A model generated the notes under the pieces. The model worked only from the letters and a program-made list of their open reading frames with translations. It was not told where the DNA came from and made no database searches. A DNA stretch of 7,209 bases. Source: an uncultured Victivallaceae bacterium. GTDB lineage: Bacteria; Verrucomicrobiota; Lentisphaeria; Victivallales; Victivallaceae. The translations under genes and the position numbers were made by a program. Shown one piece after another: positions 1-5,869 of this stretch. The DNA lies in assembly GCA_934663655.1 (NCBI GenBank), contig CAKUKT010000127.1, positions 1-7,209 on the forward strand, in the 5' to 3' direction. Numbering within the stretch: position 1 is the stretch's first letter; every line of letters begins with the position of its first letter.

Positions 1-817
1 GCTCCCCGCAGGCGGCGATCACCACCACATCCGCTTCGGCGTAACGGCTGATCGAATGCTGAAGCACCGTCTTGCCCGCTCCGAACGGCCCCGGCGTACA
101 GAAGGTCCCGCCGACCGCAACCGGGAAGAAGGTGTCTATCGAACGCGTCTGCGTCGCCATCGTCTTTTCCGGCAACAGCCGCTCGGCATAATCGGAAATC
201 GCGATCTTGACCGGCCAGAACTGCGTCATCGTGACGTTACGTTTCGTCCCCTGTTCATCAACCGCGACCGCGACCGTATCGTCGATCGTGTAACTGCCCG
301 GAGCCGCCACCGATTCCAGCGTCCACTCGCCGCGCCACGCCAGCGGCATCATGATGTAATGGGTGATGCTCCCCTCCGGCACCGAACCGATCCGGTCGCC
401 GGCCTGTACCCGGCTCCCCGCCTCAACAAGCGGAGTAAATTCCCATTTGCGTTCGCGGTCGAGCGCCCGCAGATAGACGCCGCGCTGCAGAAAGAAGCCC
501 GACTTCTCCGCCAGCAGATTGAGCGGGTTCTGCAATCCGTCGTAAACGCTCGTCAGCAACCCGGGCCCCAATTCGACCGAAAGCAGTTCGCGCGTGAACT
601 CCACTTCGTCGCCGACCTTGAGCCCGTTGGTGCTCTCAAACACCTGAAGATCCGCCCGATTGCCGCGAACCCGGATTACCTCGCACTTCAGCCGGGAATC
701 CCCGAGGCGGATAAACGCCACCTCATTCTGCATCACCCGGTCGGAAAACTCCACCGTGATCATATTGCCGTTGACGGCAACCACCTTTTCGAGCACAGCT
801 CCAGTCGTTTCAGCCAT
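1..817 (-). CDS. atpA: V-type ATP synthase subunit A, N-terminal part (cut by left window edge)
   Basis: Catalytic, nucleotide-binding subunit of the V1 head of a bacterial V/A-type ATPase. It couples ATP hydrolysis or synthesis to H+ or Na+ movement on the cytoplasmic face of the membrane. Only the first 272 codons are present, against a usual length near 580-600. The protein begins MAETTGAVLEKVVAVNGNMI, the small N-terminal beta-barrel domain. Residues around 110-200 form the insert region typical of A subunits. The P-loop GPFGAGKT sits at residues 243-250 with the phosphate-binding lysine at 249, preceded by DTFFPVAVGGTFCTPG. The GPFGAGKT form separates subunit A from subunit B and from F-type alpha/beta. 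The ATG at 815-817 is preceded by GGGAGG at 829-834. The upstream DUF2764 gene ends 36 bases away, so this is the third gene of the operon. Whether the enzyme pumps H+ or Na+ cannot be told from here. Confidence 0.97.
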   Translation of the reverse strand, partial: MAETTGAVLEKVVAVNGNMITVEFSDRVMQNEVAFIRLGDSRLKCEVIRVRGNRADLQVFESTNGLKVGDEVEFTRELLSVELGPGLLTSVYDGLQNPLNLLAEKSGFFLQRGVYLRALDRERKWEFTPLVEAGSRVQAGDRIGSVPEGSITHYIMMPLAWRGEWTLESVAAPGSYTIDDTVAVAVDEQGTKRNVTMTQFWPVKIAISDYAERLLPEKTMATQTRSIDTFFPVAVGGTFCTPGPFGAGKTVLQHSISRYAEADVVVIAACGE

Positions 818-853
818 TATATCCCAAACCTCCCGCTCGGATGATGAAAATAT

Positions 854-1375
854 TTACTCAATTGATTCGACCGCGGCGTCAAAGTTCACTTTACCGGCCT
901 CAACCGAACGCCCCCGCAGTTTCGTCAGCAACATGGTTTTGAGCCGGTAGACGCAGACAAAATCAAAGTCGAAAAAATGTCCTTCTTCAAGTTCGTCGAG
1001 ATAATCCCAGCGGATCCGGTCGATCAACGCCTCGCGCTCCGCCGGATTGTCGGCGGAGAAAACCGCCCCGAGCCGGAAATCCACCGTCTGAAAATATTCC
1101 TCCGGATCCGGCAGATTCACACTCTCCCCGGCACGATCCGCGCGCCGCCGCGCCATCCGGTCGCGCAGGTAGCGTTCAAACCGCACATAGCGCGCATAAA
1201 CCCCGGGCAATTCGGCCTCCCCCGCCGGCGCAGGATGCAGCGCATCGCATTTCAACACCGCGAAATGGCGGGGTGAAAGCTCCGCCTCCGCCCGGAGATC
1301 GAACTCCTCCACACTCAGCGGCGGCGGCGTCCCCGGACTCAATTCCGGAAGCGAGGCACAGAAAAACTCATACAT
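854..1375 (-). CDS. DUF2764 family protein of the V-type ATPase operon
   Basis: A 173-residue soluble protein of unknown biochemical role. It starts MYEFFCASLPELSPGTPPPL, which matches the DUF2764 N-terminus (a tyrosine/aromatic start, then ASLPEL, a proline-rich stretch and a short SVEEF helix). The C-terminal half is charged and helical, with WDYLDEL, EGHFFDFDFVC and YRLKTMLLTK near residues 123-153. From family knowledge, DUF2764 genes lie between the E and A subunit genes of V-type ATPase operons in chlamydiae and Bacteroidetes, as here. That position suggests a role in V1 assembly or stability, but this is inference. An in-frame ATG at 1429 would add 18 residues lying inside atpE. The start at 1375 is preferred because the family N-terminus begins there and because it overlaps the atpE stop by 8 bases, suggesting translational coupling. 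It looks shorter than the roughly 260-280 residues I recall for several homologues. Confidence 0.85.
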   Translation of the reverse strand: MYEFFCASLPELSPGTPPPLSVEEFDLRAEAELSPRHFAVLKCDALHPAPAGEAELPGVYARYVRFERYLRDRMARRRADRAGESVNLPDPEEYFQTVDFRLGAVFSADNPAEREALIDRIRWDYLDELEEGHFFDFDFVCVYRLKTMLLTKLRGRSVEAGKVNFDAAVESIE

Positions 1376-1985
1376 GTTGATCCGGATTCTCCACAAATAT
1401 CCGCGCGATTCCTTCACCGGCGTAAGCACCGACCAACTCGGTCAACGCCTCCTCGGTGAAGTCGAAGTAAAGTTGTCCGTCCCCGAAACTCACTTCAAAA
1501 CCACCCCGGATTGCACCATCGCGCAACACCTTCGGCTGCTGCTTGAAAGAGTTTGCCAGCGCGCCGCGCAGCGCCGCATCGAGCGCATCGGCATCCCGAA
1601 CCGCGCTCCGAACCGAAATTTCGGTGTCGGGAGAGGCGGCGAACTTCGCCGCGAGTTCAGAAATCAGCGAAGCCATGAACTCCGGAGTGAGCGCCGCCGC
1701 ACCGGCGTTTTCGATCGCGGTGCGCAGCCGGGCTTCCAGTTCGGCCTTGAGTTCGAGCACAATGTCGCGGGCCGCCTGACGAATTGCACTCTCCGCCCGG
1801 TTTTTCAGCGCTTCGGCCTCAGCCTCCGCACGGGAACGGGTCGCCTCCGCCTGGGCTTTGGCGTCGGCGATAATTTTATCCGCCTCGATTTTCGCGGCGG
1901 CGAGAATGGCGTCGCGTTCGGCCTCAGCCTTTTTTACGCCTTCGGAATTTATCTTTTCGAGTAAACTTTGAAGTTCTTCTGCCAT
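1368..1985 (-). CDS. atpE: V-type ATP synthase subunit E
   Basis: Peripheral-stalk (stator) subunit of the V/A-type ATPase, normally paired with a G/H-type coiled-coil subunit and linking the V1 head to the membrane sector. The 205-residue product has the E-subunit layout: a long charged N-terminal helix over about residues 1-100, rich in Ala, Glu, Lys and Arg (for example KKAEAERDAILAAAKIEADK, then repeats such as AEATRSRAEAEAEALKNRAE), followed by a globular alpha/beta domain ending in an EGIARIFVENPDQHV tail. Two ATGs lie three codons apart. The first, at 1994, directly abuts the only Shine-Dalgarno (GGAG, 1995-1998), leaving no spacing. The second, at 1985, has 9 bases of spacing and is preferred. 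It is the first gene after a strong-looking promoter and overlaps the DUF2764 start. No separate stalk partner gene is visible in the window. Confidence 0.93.
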   Translation of the reverse strand: MAEELQSLLEKINSEGVKKAEAERDAILAAAKIEADKIIADAKAQAEATRSRAEAEAEALKNRAESAIRQAARDIVLELKAELEARLRTAIENAGAAALTPEFMASLISELAAKFAASPDTEISVRSAVRDADALDAALRGALANSFKQQPKVLRDGAIRGGFEVSFGDGQLYFDFTEEALTELVGAYAGEGIARIFVENPDQHV

Positions 1986-1994
1986 CTCACTCAT

Positions 1995-1998
1995 CTCC
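1995..1998 (-). promoter_or_regulatory. Shine-Dalgarno GGAG deciding the atpE start
   Basis: Minus strand reads GGAG ATGAGTGAG ATG. The motif touches the first ATG (1994) and is 9 bases from the second (1985), which supports initiation at the second. Moderate confidence, because no homologue alignment was possible. Confidence 0.6.
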
Positions 1999-2043
1999 GG
2001 GGCTAATCAAAAAAACATTGCAACGCAAATCGCTTATTCCTAT

Positions 2044-2072
2044 AATATAACCTTTCAGGGCGTTTTTTTCAA
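2044..2072 (-). promoter_or_regulatory. Sigma70-type promoter of the V-type ATPase operon
   Basis: On the minus strand TTGAAA (2067-2072) is followed after exactly 17 bases by TATATT (2044-2049). This is close to the TTGACA/TATAAT consensus with optimal spacing. It lies about 60 bases upstream of the atpE start, which leaves a leader of about 50 bases before the coding region, and no other gene intervenes. It is the best promoter match noticed in the window. Confidence 0.7.
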
Positions 2073-2136
2073 GTTACGCATAAGTATAAGCCGTTGCTCC
2101 GCGAGGGGGAAAAACGGCCCGGAAACATGGGCGGCA

Positions 2137-2158
2137 GTGCGACCAGACCAAGTCGCAC
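2137..2158. repeat. Perfect inverted repeat in the intergenic gap
   Basis: GTGCGAC (2137-2143) and GTCGCAC (2152-2158) form a 7-bp perfect stem around an 8-base loop. Neither strand has a T-run directly after it, so it is not a typical intrinsic terminator. It lies between the end of the DUF308 gene and the ATPase promoter. It could be a secondary terminator or 3'-stabilising hairpin for the DUF308 transcript, or a protein-binding site upstream of the ATPase operon. The function is unknown. Confidence 0.45.
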
Positions 2159-2172
2159 CGATATACGAAAAC

Positions 2173-2210
2173 GGCCGCTCCGGAACCTCTTTCGCTCTCC
2201 CGAAGCGGCC
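2173..2210 (-). terminator. Probable intrinsic terminator after the DUF308/HdeD-like gene
   Basis: Read as minus-strand RNA, GGCCGCUUCG (2210-2201) pairs with CGGAGCGGCC (2182-2173) over 10 bp with one U-G wobble, around an 18-base loop, and is followed by GUUUUCG. It sits about 47 bases downstream of the DUF308 stop codon and before the ATPase promoter, where a terminator is expected. The loop is long and the U-run short, so efficiency may be modest. On the plus strand the hairpin is followed by UGAAG, so it should not terminate in that direction. Confidence 0.5.
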
Positions 2211-2256
2211 TGAAGAAAACAGCCTGAGTCGCCGACGCACCCGGCGGCGGCATGGT

Positions 2257-2832
2257 TCAACGGATCATCAGCGCGGTCGCCACCACCGAGACACCGGAAA
2301 TAAACAGCAGCAGTGAAGTCAGCCAGGCGACCACCATGATTCCAGCCAGCGGAGGGATGATGAATACCAGCCCGATGATGATCGACAGCAGCCCGGAAAT
2401 CACCGTCCAGAACCGACCCGACCCCGATTTCACCGGATAGAAGAGCTCCCGGCAGCCGCCGAGCAGCTCCCAGATTCCGATGATGACGATCAGAGCCTTG
2501 TCCACCACCAGCGGCGAAAAAAGCGCGAACGCCCCCAGCAGTATTCCCAACAACGCGTTCAACACAAACCATCCCCGGGTCGACGCCTTAAGCCTCAGAC
2601 CACCGATGAGCAGCACAATTCCCTCAATCAGAATGTAGGCGCCGATCACCATGGTGATCGTCATCATCACCTTGACCGGATGAATCCATAACACCAGACC
2701 GAAGAGCAACAATACTATACCGCGGATAAACAACGAACTGCGGGAGATCCCGAAAAGCGCCGCCAGTTTCTGCGGCGTCAACACCGGAATCGGGGAATGG
2801 GGTTCTTCGGAGAAATTGTTTTCACTGTTCAT
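2257..2832 (-). CDS. DUF308/HdeD-like six-helix membrane protein
   Basis: A 191-residue integral inner-membrane protein of the DUF308 (HdeD-like) family. Family members in enterobacteria are linked to acid resistance, but the molecular activity is unknown and this copy need not share the role. A hydrophilic N-terminus of about 30 residues is followed by six hydrophobic segments at roughly 32-50, 56-78, 87-106, 112-127, 141-160 and 163-187. Family-like features are the RGIVLLLFGLVLWIHP first hairpin, the GAYILIEGIVLLIGGLR segment and the internal similarity of successive helix pairs, each with a small-residue G-x-x-x-G-like face. The ATG at 2832 has GGAG at 2843-2846, spaced 10 bases. It appears monocistronic, with its own promoter about 50 bases upstream and a hairpin downstream. 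It is not obviously linked in function to either neighbour. Confidence 0.85.
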   Translation of the reverse strand: MNSENNFSEEPHSPIPVLTPQKLAALFGISRSSLFIRGIVLLLFGLVLWIHPVKVMMTITMVIGAYILIEGIVLLIGGLRLKASTRGWFVLNALLGILLGAFALFSPLVVDKALIVIIGIWELLGGCRELFYPVKSGSGRFWTVISGLLSIIIGLVFIIPPLAGIMVVAWLTSLLLFISGVSVVATALMIR

Positions 2833-2888
2833 CTTGAATCATCTCCATTTCAGTACTGCACCTGGCCTGTCGCCGAAAACTCACTTAT

Positions 2889-2917
2889 AAAATATCCCCA
2901 GAATCGGGCAATTGCAA
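2889..2917 (-). promoter_or_regulatory. Candidate promoter of the DUF308/HdeD-like gene
   Basis: Minus strand TTGCAA (2912-2917), a 17-base spacer, then TATTTT (2889-2894). The -10 box ends 56 bases before the start codon at 2832. Both boxes are imperfect matches, but the spacing is optimal and the placement fits a single-gene transcript. Confidence 0.5.
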
Positions 2918-2918
2918 G

Positions 2919-2935
2919 AAAAACGGCTCCAACCG
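2919..2935 (-). terminator. Weak candidate terminator after the AraC-type gene
   Basis: Minus-strand RNA CGGU-UGGA-GCCG (2935-2924) forms a 4-bp hairpin, followed immediately by UUUUUC. It lies about 50 bases after the AraC-type stop codon and abuts the DUF308 promoter. The U-run is good but the stem is very short, so the call is tentative and read-through into the DUF308 gene remains possible. Confidence 0.3.
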
Positions 2936-2986
2936 GCGGTACAATATCAGTGCTCAAACTTGCTGTATACGTTTCGGGGGACCTCT

Positions 2987-3880
2987 TCACGCTTCTCCCC
3001 CGGGAGCCGGCTTGACGCCGACACAGCCGTGCCGGGCCCGATATTCAAAAGGGGTCACTCCGTATGTCGCTTTAAAGAGTTTAAAAAAGTAACTCATGCT
3101 TTCGATACCACATTCGTGAGCGATCACGCAGATATCGGCATTACCGATGATAAGCAATGCCGAGGCACGTTCCATTTTTATCATGTTCACGACCTGGCAG
3201 GCAGTCAGTCCGGCGAATTTTTTCAAAGTCCGGCTCACATATTCAAGAGAATAACCGCTGATCTCGGCAAGCGCCCGGGGGCCGCGATAGAGGTTCTCGC
3301 GGGAATCCAGTTTCCAGATACTTTCCTGAAGCCATTCCGGACAACTGCTGAAAGGCGACAAGCACTCCTTTTCCAACTCGAAAAACATATTATATAAAAA
3401 ACGATCCAGGGAAATGGCGAGATGACGGTATTGATAAAGCTCATAGATTGCATTACGGATGTTCATAAGCGTACCGGGAAGCAGTCGTTGACGCCTCGGC
3501 CAATTTGCGGCCGACAACCAGCGCGATGTCACCGTCAGCTGATATCGGCGATTGATTTCTTCGAGCCGTTCGCGCTCAAAGGCGATGTTGAAATAGGTCA
3601 ACTTACGATTTGCCATGCCGGTTATTTCATGACAGTCTTCCGGCCGGAGCATATAAAAATTGTTTCCGCAGAACTTCTCTTTTGTACCGTTAAGATTCTG
3701 TATCGCCTCGCCGTCAATCCCGCATTCAATTTCGTAGAAGTCATGATCGTGCATAAATATCGAATGGCTGGGAGTGACCTCGTGACAACGCACATGGCAG
3801 ATCACACCAGGATACTTATGACGTAAATCTTCAAATTGCAGTGTTCGTTTTTTCTGATTCATAATATCAATATAGAGCAT
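2987..3880 (-). CDS. AraC-family transcriptional regulator with cupin-like sensor domain
   Basis: A 297-residue cytoplasmic DNA-binding regulator. Residues about 28-105 look like the AraC-type cupin ligand-binding barrel, with MHDHDFYEIE at 43-52 (the metal/ligand-type H44-x-H46 and E50) and YMLRPEDCHEI at 76-86. The C-terminus carries the paired AraC helix-turn-helix motifs at about 200-226 (RALAEISGYSLEYVSRTLKK) and 249-275 (ADICVIAHECGIESMSYFFK), ending in the conserved KATYGVTPFEYR. The length is normal for AraC activators of sugar catabolism. It is divergent from the sialidase-like gene with about 80 bases between them, so it probably controls that cluster, likely as an activator responding to a glycan-derived sugar (inference). 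The start is uncertain. ATG 3880 gives the longest frame, but ATG 3862 (291 residues) fits a nearby promoter better, and neither has a convincing ribosome binding site. Confidence 0.93.
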   Translation of the reverse strand: MLYIDIMNQKKRTLQFEDLRHKYPGVICHVRCHEVTPSHSIFMHDHDFYEIECGIDGEAIQNLNGTKEKFCGNNFYMLRPEDCHEITGMANRKLTYFNIAFERERLEEINRRYQLTVTSRWLSAANWPRRQRLLPGTLMNIRNAIYELYQYRHLAISLDRFLYNMFFELEKECLSPFSSCPEWLQESIWKLDSRENLYRGPRALAEISGYSLEYVSRTLKKFAGLTACQVVNMIKMERASALLIIGNADICVIAHECGIESMSYFFKLFKATYGVTPFEYRARHGCVGVKPAPGGEA

Positions 3881-3897
3881 CTTTTCATCAAAATCAA
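3869..3897 (-). promoter_or_regulatory. Candidate promoter of the AraC-type gene, possibly leaderless
   Basis: Minus strand TTGATT (3892-3897), 17 bases, then TATATT (3869-3874). Only six bases separate the -10 box from the ATG at 3862, so transcription would begin at or next to that start codon. The alternative ATG at 3880 lies inside the spacer and could not be used from this promoter. The missing Shine-Dalgarno before either ATG is consistent with, but does not prove, a leaderless message. Confidence 0.4.
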
Positions 3898-3963
3898 GCA
3901 GTCATTTTTCAGATAACTCCGACAAAATAATAAACAACAGAACAACCAAGTGGAGATAACTTC
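3881..3963. promoter_or_regulatory. Divergent control region between AraC-type and sialidase-like genes
   Basis: An AT-rich gap that must hold the start signals of the plus-strand cluster. A candidate -10, AATAAT (3926-3931), has only a T-rich -35 region near 3903-3908, a poor match of the kind expected for an activator-dependent promoter. The 8-mer AGATAACT occurs twice (3911-3918 and 3954-3961, start-to-start 43 bases, near four helical turns), the second overlapping the GGAG ribosome binding site (3952-3955) of the sialidase-like gene. Operator function for the divergent AraC protein is inferred from the layout only. Confidence 0.4.
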
Positions 3964-5037
3964 ATGACAACATTCAAATTCAATCCCGATCCCCATACCC
4001 TCAGTCCGATACATTTCTGCGGCATTCCCACTATCTGCGGCCACGGTAGGGAGTTGAACGCCATCTGGTATGGAGGAGGAATGGACGAACAAGCCGGCAA
4101 TTATCTTATCGCAGCAGCGAGTGGCGATCGCGGCAGCTCCTGGACCGAACCGAAACCGTTGTTGGTCGCCTCCGATCCGCAACTGCGGATTTTTGATCCC
4201 TGTCTGTGGAGGGACAAGAAAAACGATCTCAATCTGTGTTTTTCCGTCGCTAAAAATAAAACCGACGAAATGAAACTTTTCCGCTCAAAGCTGAGCGATG
4301 GGAAATGGACCCGCCCCGAATACCTCGCTCCCGGAGTGGCCCTGAATAAGCCCGCCGTCACTTCCAAAGGCACTTTGTTGTTGCCGGTTGCGAAGTGGGA
4401 TGCCGACGGCAGCGACGGCATTTTCTCAAGCCGCGTTTACCACTCGACGGACGGGGGCGGCACCTTCGAACTCCTCAGCAGTGTGGAGGTTCCCGGCCAC
4501 TGCTGTGACGAACCGATGATCATCGAGGAAATGTCCGGCAATCTGAAAATCTTTGTCCGCACCCACGACGGCATATCCGAAAGCGTTTCAACGGATGGGG
4601 GAAAGAGTTGGACCAGGGCGATTCACTCTTCCATTTTCGGTGCCAATTCCCGTTTTTTCATATCCAGGCTGAGTTCCGGAAAATTACTGATGATAAACCA
4701 CGCGCCCCGCTCTTCTGAACCCCCCAAAGAGCACCGGTATCCTGAAGCGTATGGTCAAGGCTGGGAACGACGCTGCAATTTGTACATTTTCCTGTCTGAG
4801 GACGACGGTAAAACCTGGCCCTGGCGGGTGCCGCTGGATACCGGAGAACTGGTCAGCTATCCGGACGCTTACGAGGATACTGACGGTTCCATCCACATCG
4901 TATGGGATCAGGGGCGTTACCATCTGCATCGAATCAAGCACGCCGTAATCACCGAGGAGGAAATCATCAGTGGAAACGGCCCGGTTCAAACCCACATCAT
5001 CACTGCCGGTCCCGACTCCGATACCACCAAGGATTGA
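3964..5037 (+). CDS. Sialidase-family (BNR/Asp-box) protein
   Basis: A 357-residue six-bladed beta-propeller-like protein of the BNR_2/sialidase family. Four Asp boxes (S-x-D-x-G-x-x-W or close) are visible at residues 53-60 (SGDRGSSW), 161-168 (STDGGGTF), 209-216 (STDGGKSW) and 278-285 (SEDDGKTW). Other family stretches are AIWYGGG at 33-39, FDPCLWRD at 77-84, KIFVRTHDG at 195-203 and [20 protein letters not shown] at 298-317. It has no signal peptide, so it is probably cytoplasmic. The canonical GH33 arginine-Ile-Pro motif near the N-terminus is replaced by CGIP (19-22), so true sialidase activity is doubtful; the substrate may be another acidic or modified sugar. GGAG at 3952-3955 lies 8 bases before ATG. 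First gene of the plus-strand cluster and opposite the AraC regulator, which suggests glycan use. Confidence 0.85.
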   Translation: MTTFKFNPDPHTLSPIHFCGIPTICGHGRELNAIWYGGGMDEQAGNYLIAAASGDRGSSWTEPKPLLVASDPQLRIFDPCLWRDKKNDLNLCFSVAKNKTDEMKLFRSKLSDGKWTRPEYLAPGVALNKPAVTSKGTLLLPVAKWDADGSDGIFSSRVYHSTDGGGTFELLSSVEVPGHCCDEPMIIEEMSGNLKIFVRTHDGISESVSTDGGKSWTRAIHSSIFGANSRFFISRLSSGKLLMINHAPRSSEPPKEHRYPEAYGQGWERRCNLYIFLSEDDGKTWPWRVPLDTGELVSYPDAYEDTDGSIHIVWDQGRYHLHRIKHAVITEEEIISGNGPVQTHIITAGPDSDTTKD

Positions 5038-5080
5038 AAATAGTCGCTTCATTCAAAATCCCAAATCAAGGAAATCAAGA

Positions 5081-5857
5081 ATGAAAAACCATCACCACTT
5101 TTCCAACCGGATCTTTACTCTGATCGAACTCCTCGTAGTTATCGCGATCATCGCAATTCTCGCCGCACTGCTGATGCCGGCCTTATCCAAAGCTCGTGAG
5201 GCAGCACGTTCTTCCGCCTGTATCGCCAACCTCAAAGAGGTTGGTGTAATGCATGCGATGTATGCAGATTCAAACAACGGTTATCTGCCACCGAATTACG
5301 ACCAGAATAATACGTATGGTTTCTCACCTTGGGCTGCTCATTTTGCCTGGGACAACCTGGTACAGGGATCCCTTAACGGCGTCACACCTTCATTCACTAC
5401 CGGTGGTCGTATCGATACCAGAACAATACGGTGTCAGTCAGTCTCACTGCCTAACGGTGTAGTTCCGATCTCTGCAATCAGTTATGGAGGATTAAAGCGT
5501 TACCAGACAGATCCCAACAGTTCCTTTGCCATACTCAAAATTCATAATCCCCGCCCGAAAACAATTACTTACTGGAGTAATGATCCATCCTCTTTCGCCC
5601 TGGTTGGTGATTCGATACGCAGAAGAGTCGATTCTTATCCCGGATATCAGTGGTGCCTCGGATTTAACCCGTCTGCGACTTCAAATTACATAAACATTCA
5701 TCTCCGTCACAACCGGCGGGCAAACCTGGCGATGGCCGACGGGCATGTGATCTCAGTCACAAAAGATGAACTCTGTGTAAAAAATCCTGATGGAACTTTT
5801 CTTATCAGCGGTCAATTCGGCCCGATTTCTCCAAACAGTATAACCGAATATTTCTAA
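5081..5857 (+). CDS. Pseudopilin-like protein with prepilin N-terminus and H-X9-DG C-terminus
   Basis: A 258-residue protein with a type IV pilin/type II secretion-like N-terminus: a short basic leader (residues 1-11), then [20 protein letters not shown] from residue 12, with the glutamate at the fifth mature position (E16). The helix continues through [14 protein letters not shown] to about 45. The rest is a soluble globular domain with paired cysteines (C47, C118), and H210-x9-D220-G221 forms the H-X9-DG signature common in planctomycete and lentisphaeran pseudopilins. The residue before the expected prepilin peptidase cut is Ile, not the usual Gly. AAGGA at 5068-5072 lies 8 bases before ATG 5081; an in-frame upstream ATG (4970) lies inside the sialidase-like gene and lacks the family N-terminus. 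It is probably membrane-anchored or assembled in an envelope fibre. Its place between two glycan-related genes suggests substrate capture or surface display, which is inference. Confidence 0.92.
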   Translation: MKNHHHFSNRIFTLIELLVVIAIIAILAALLMPALSKAREAARSSACIANLKEVGVMHAMYADSNNGYLPPNYDQNNTYGFSPWAAHFAWDNLVQGSLNGVTPSFTTGGRIDTRTIRCQSVSLPNGVVPISAISYGGLKRYQTDPNSSFAILKIHNPRPKTITYWSNDPSSFALVGDSIRRRVDSYPGYQWCLGFNPSATSNYINIHLRHNRRANLAMADGHVISVTKDELCVKNPDGTFLISGQFGPISPNSITEYF

Positions 5858-5869
5858 GGATTTGTCCAC

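Noticed and set aside
56..844. Long plus-strand open frame of 262 codons
   Set aside because: It is antisense to atpA, whose reading frame shows the full P-loop and family N-terminus. Its translation is Arg/His/Pro-rich without any family pattern, typical of a GC-rich shadow frame.
1374..1964. Plus-strand open frame of 196 codons
   Set aside because: Lies opposite atpE, which has a clear E-subunit coiled-coil sequence. The translation shows no recognisable domain.
2055..2240. Small minus-strand open frame of 61 codons in the intergenic gap
   Set aside because: It runs across both hairpins and the ATPase promoter, is Arg-rich, and has no good ribosome binding site. I saw no support for a real small gene.
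2069..2572. Minus-strand open frame of 167 codons overlapping the DUF308 gene
   Set aside because: Out of frame with the hydrophobic six-helix protein on the same strand and extends through the candidate terminator and inverted repeat. It lacks a ribosome binding site and any family pattern.
2912..3397. Plus-strand open frame of 161 codons
   Set aside because: Antisense to the AraC-type gene, whose helix-turn-helix motifs are unambiguous.
5062..5079. Tandem AAATCAAG repeat before the pseudopilin start
   Set aside because: Two copies of a short AT-rich 8-mer around the ribosome binding site are easily explained by chance or by the AAGGA motif itself; no wider array is present.
4970..5080. 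In-frame upstream extension of the pseudopilin gene starting at ATG 4970
   Set aside because: It would overlap the end of the sialidase-like gene by 68 bases, would move the prepilin N-terminus to residue 38, and is unnecessary because ATG 5081 has a well-spaced AAGGA.
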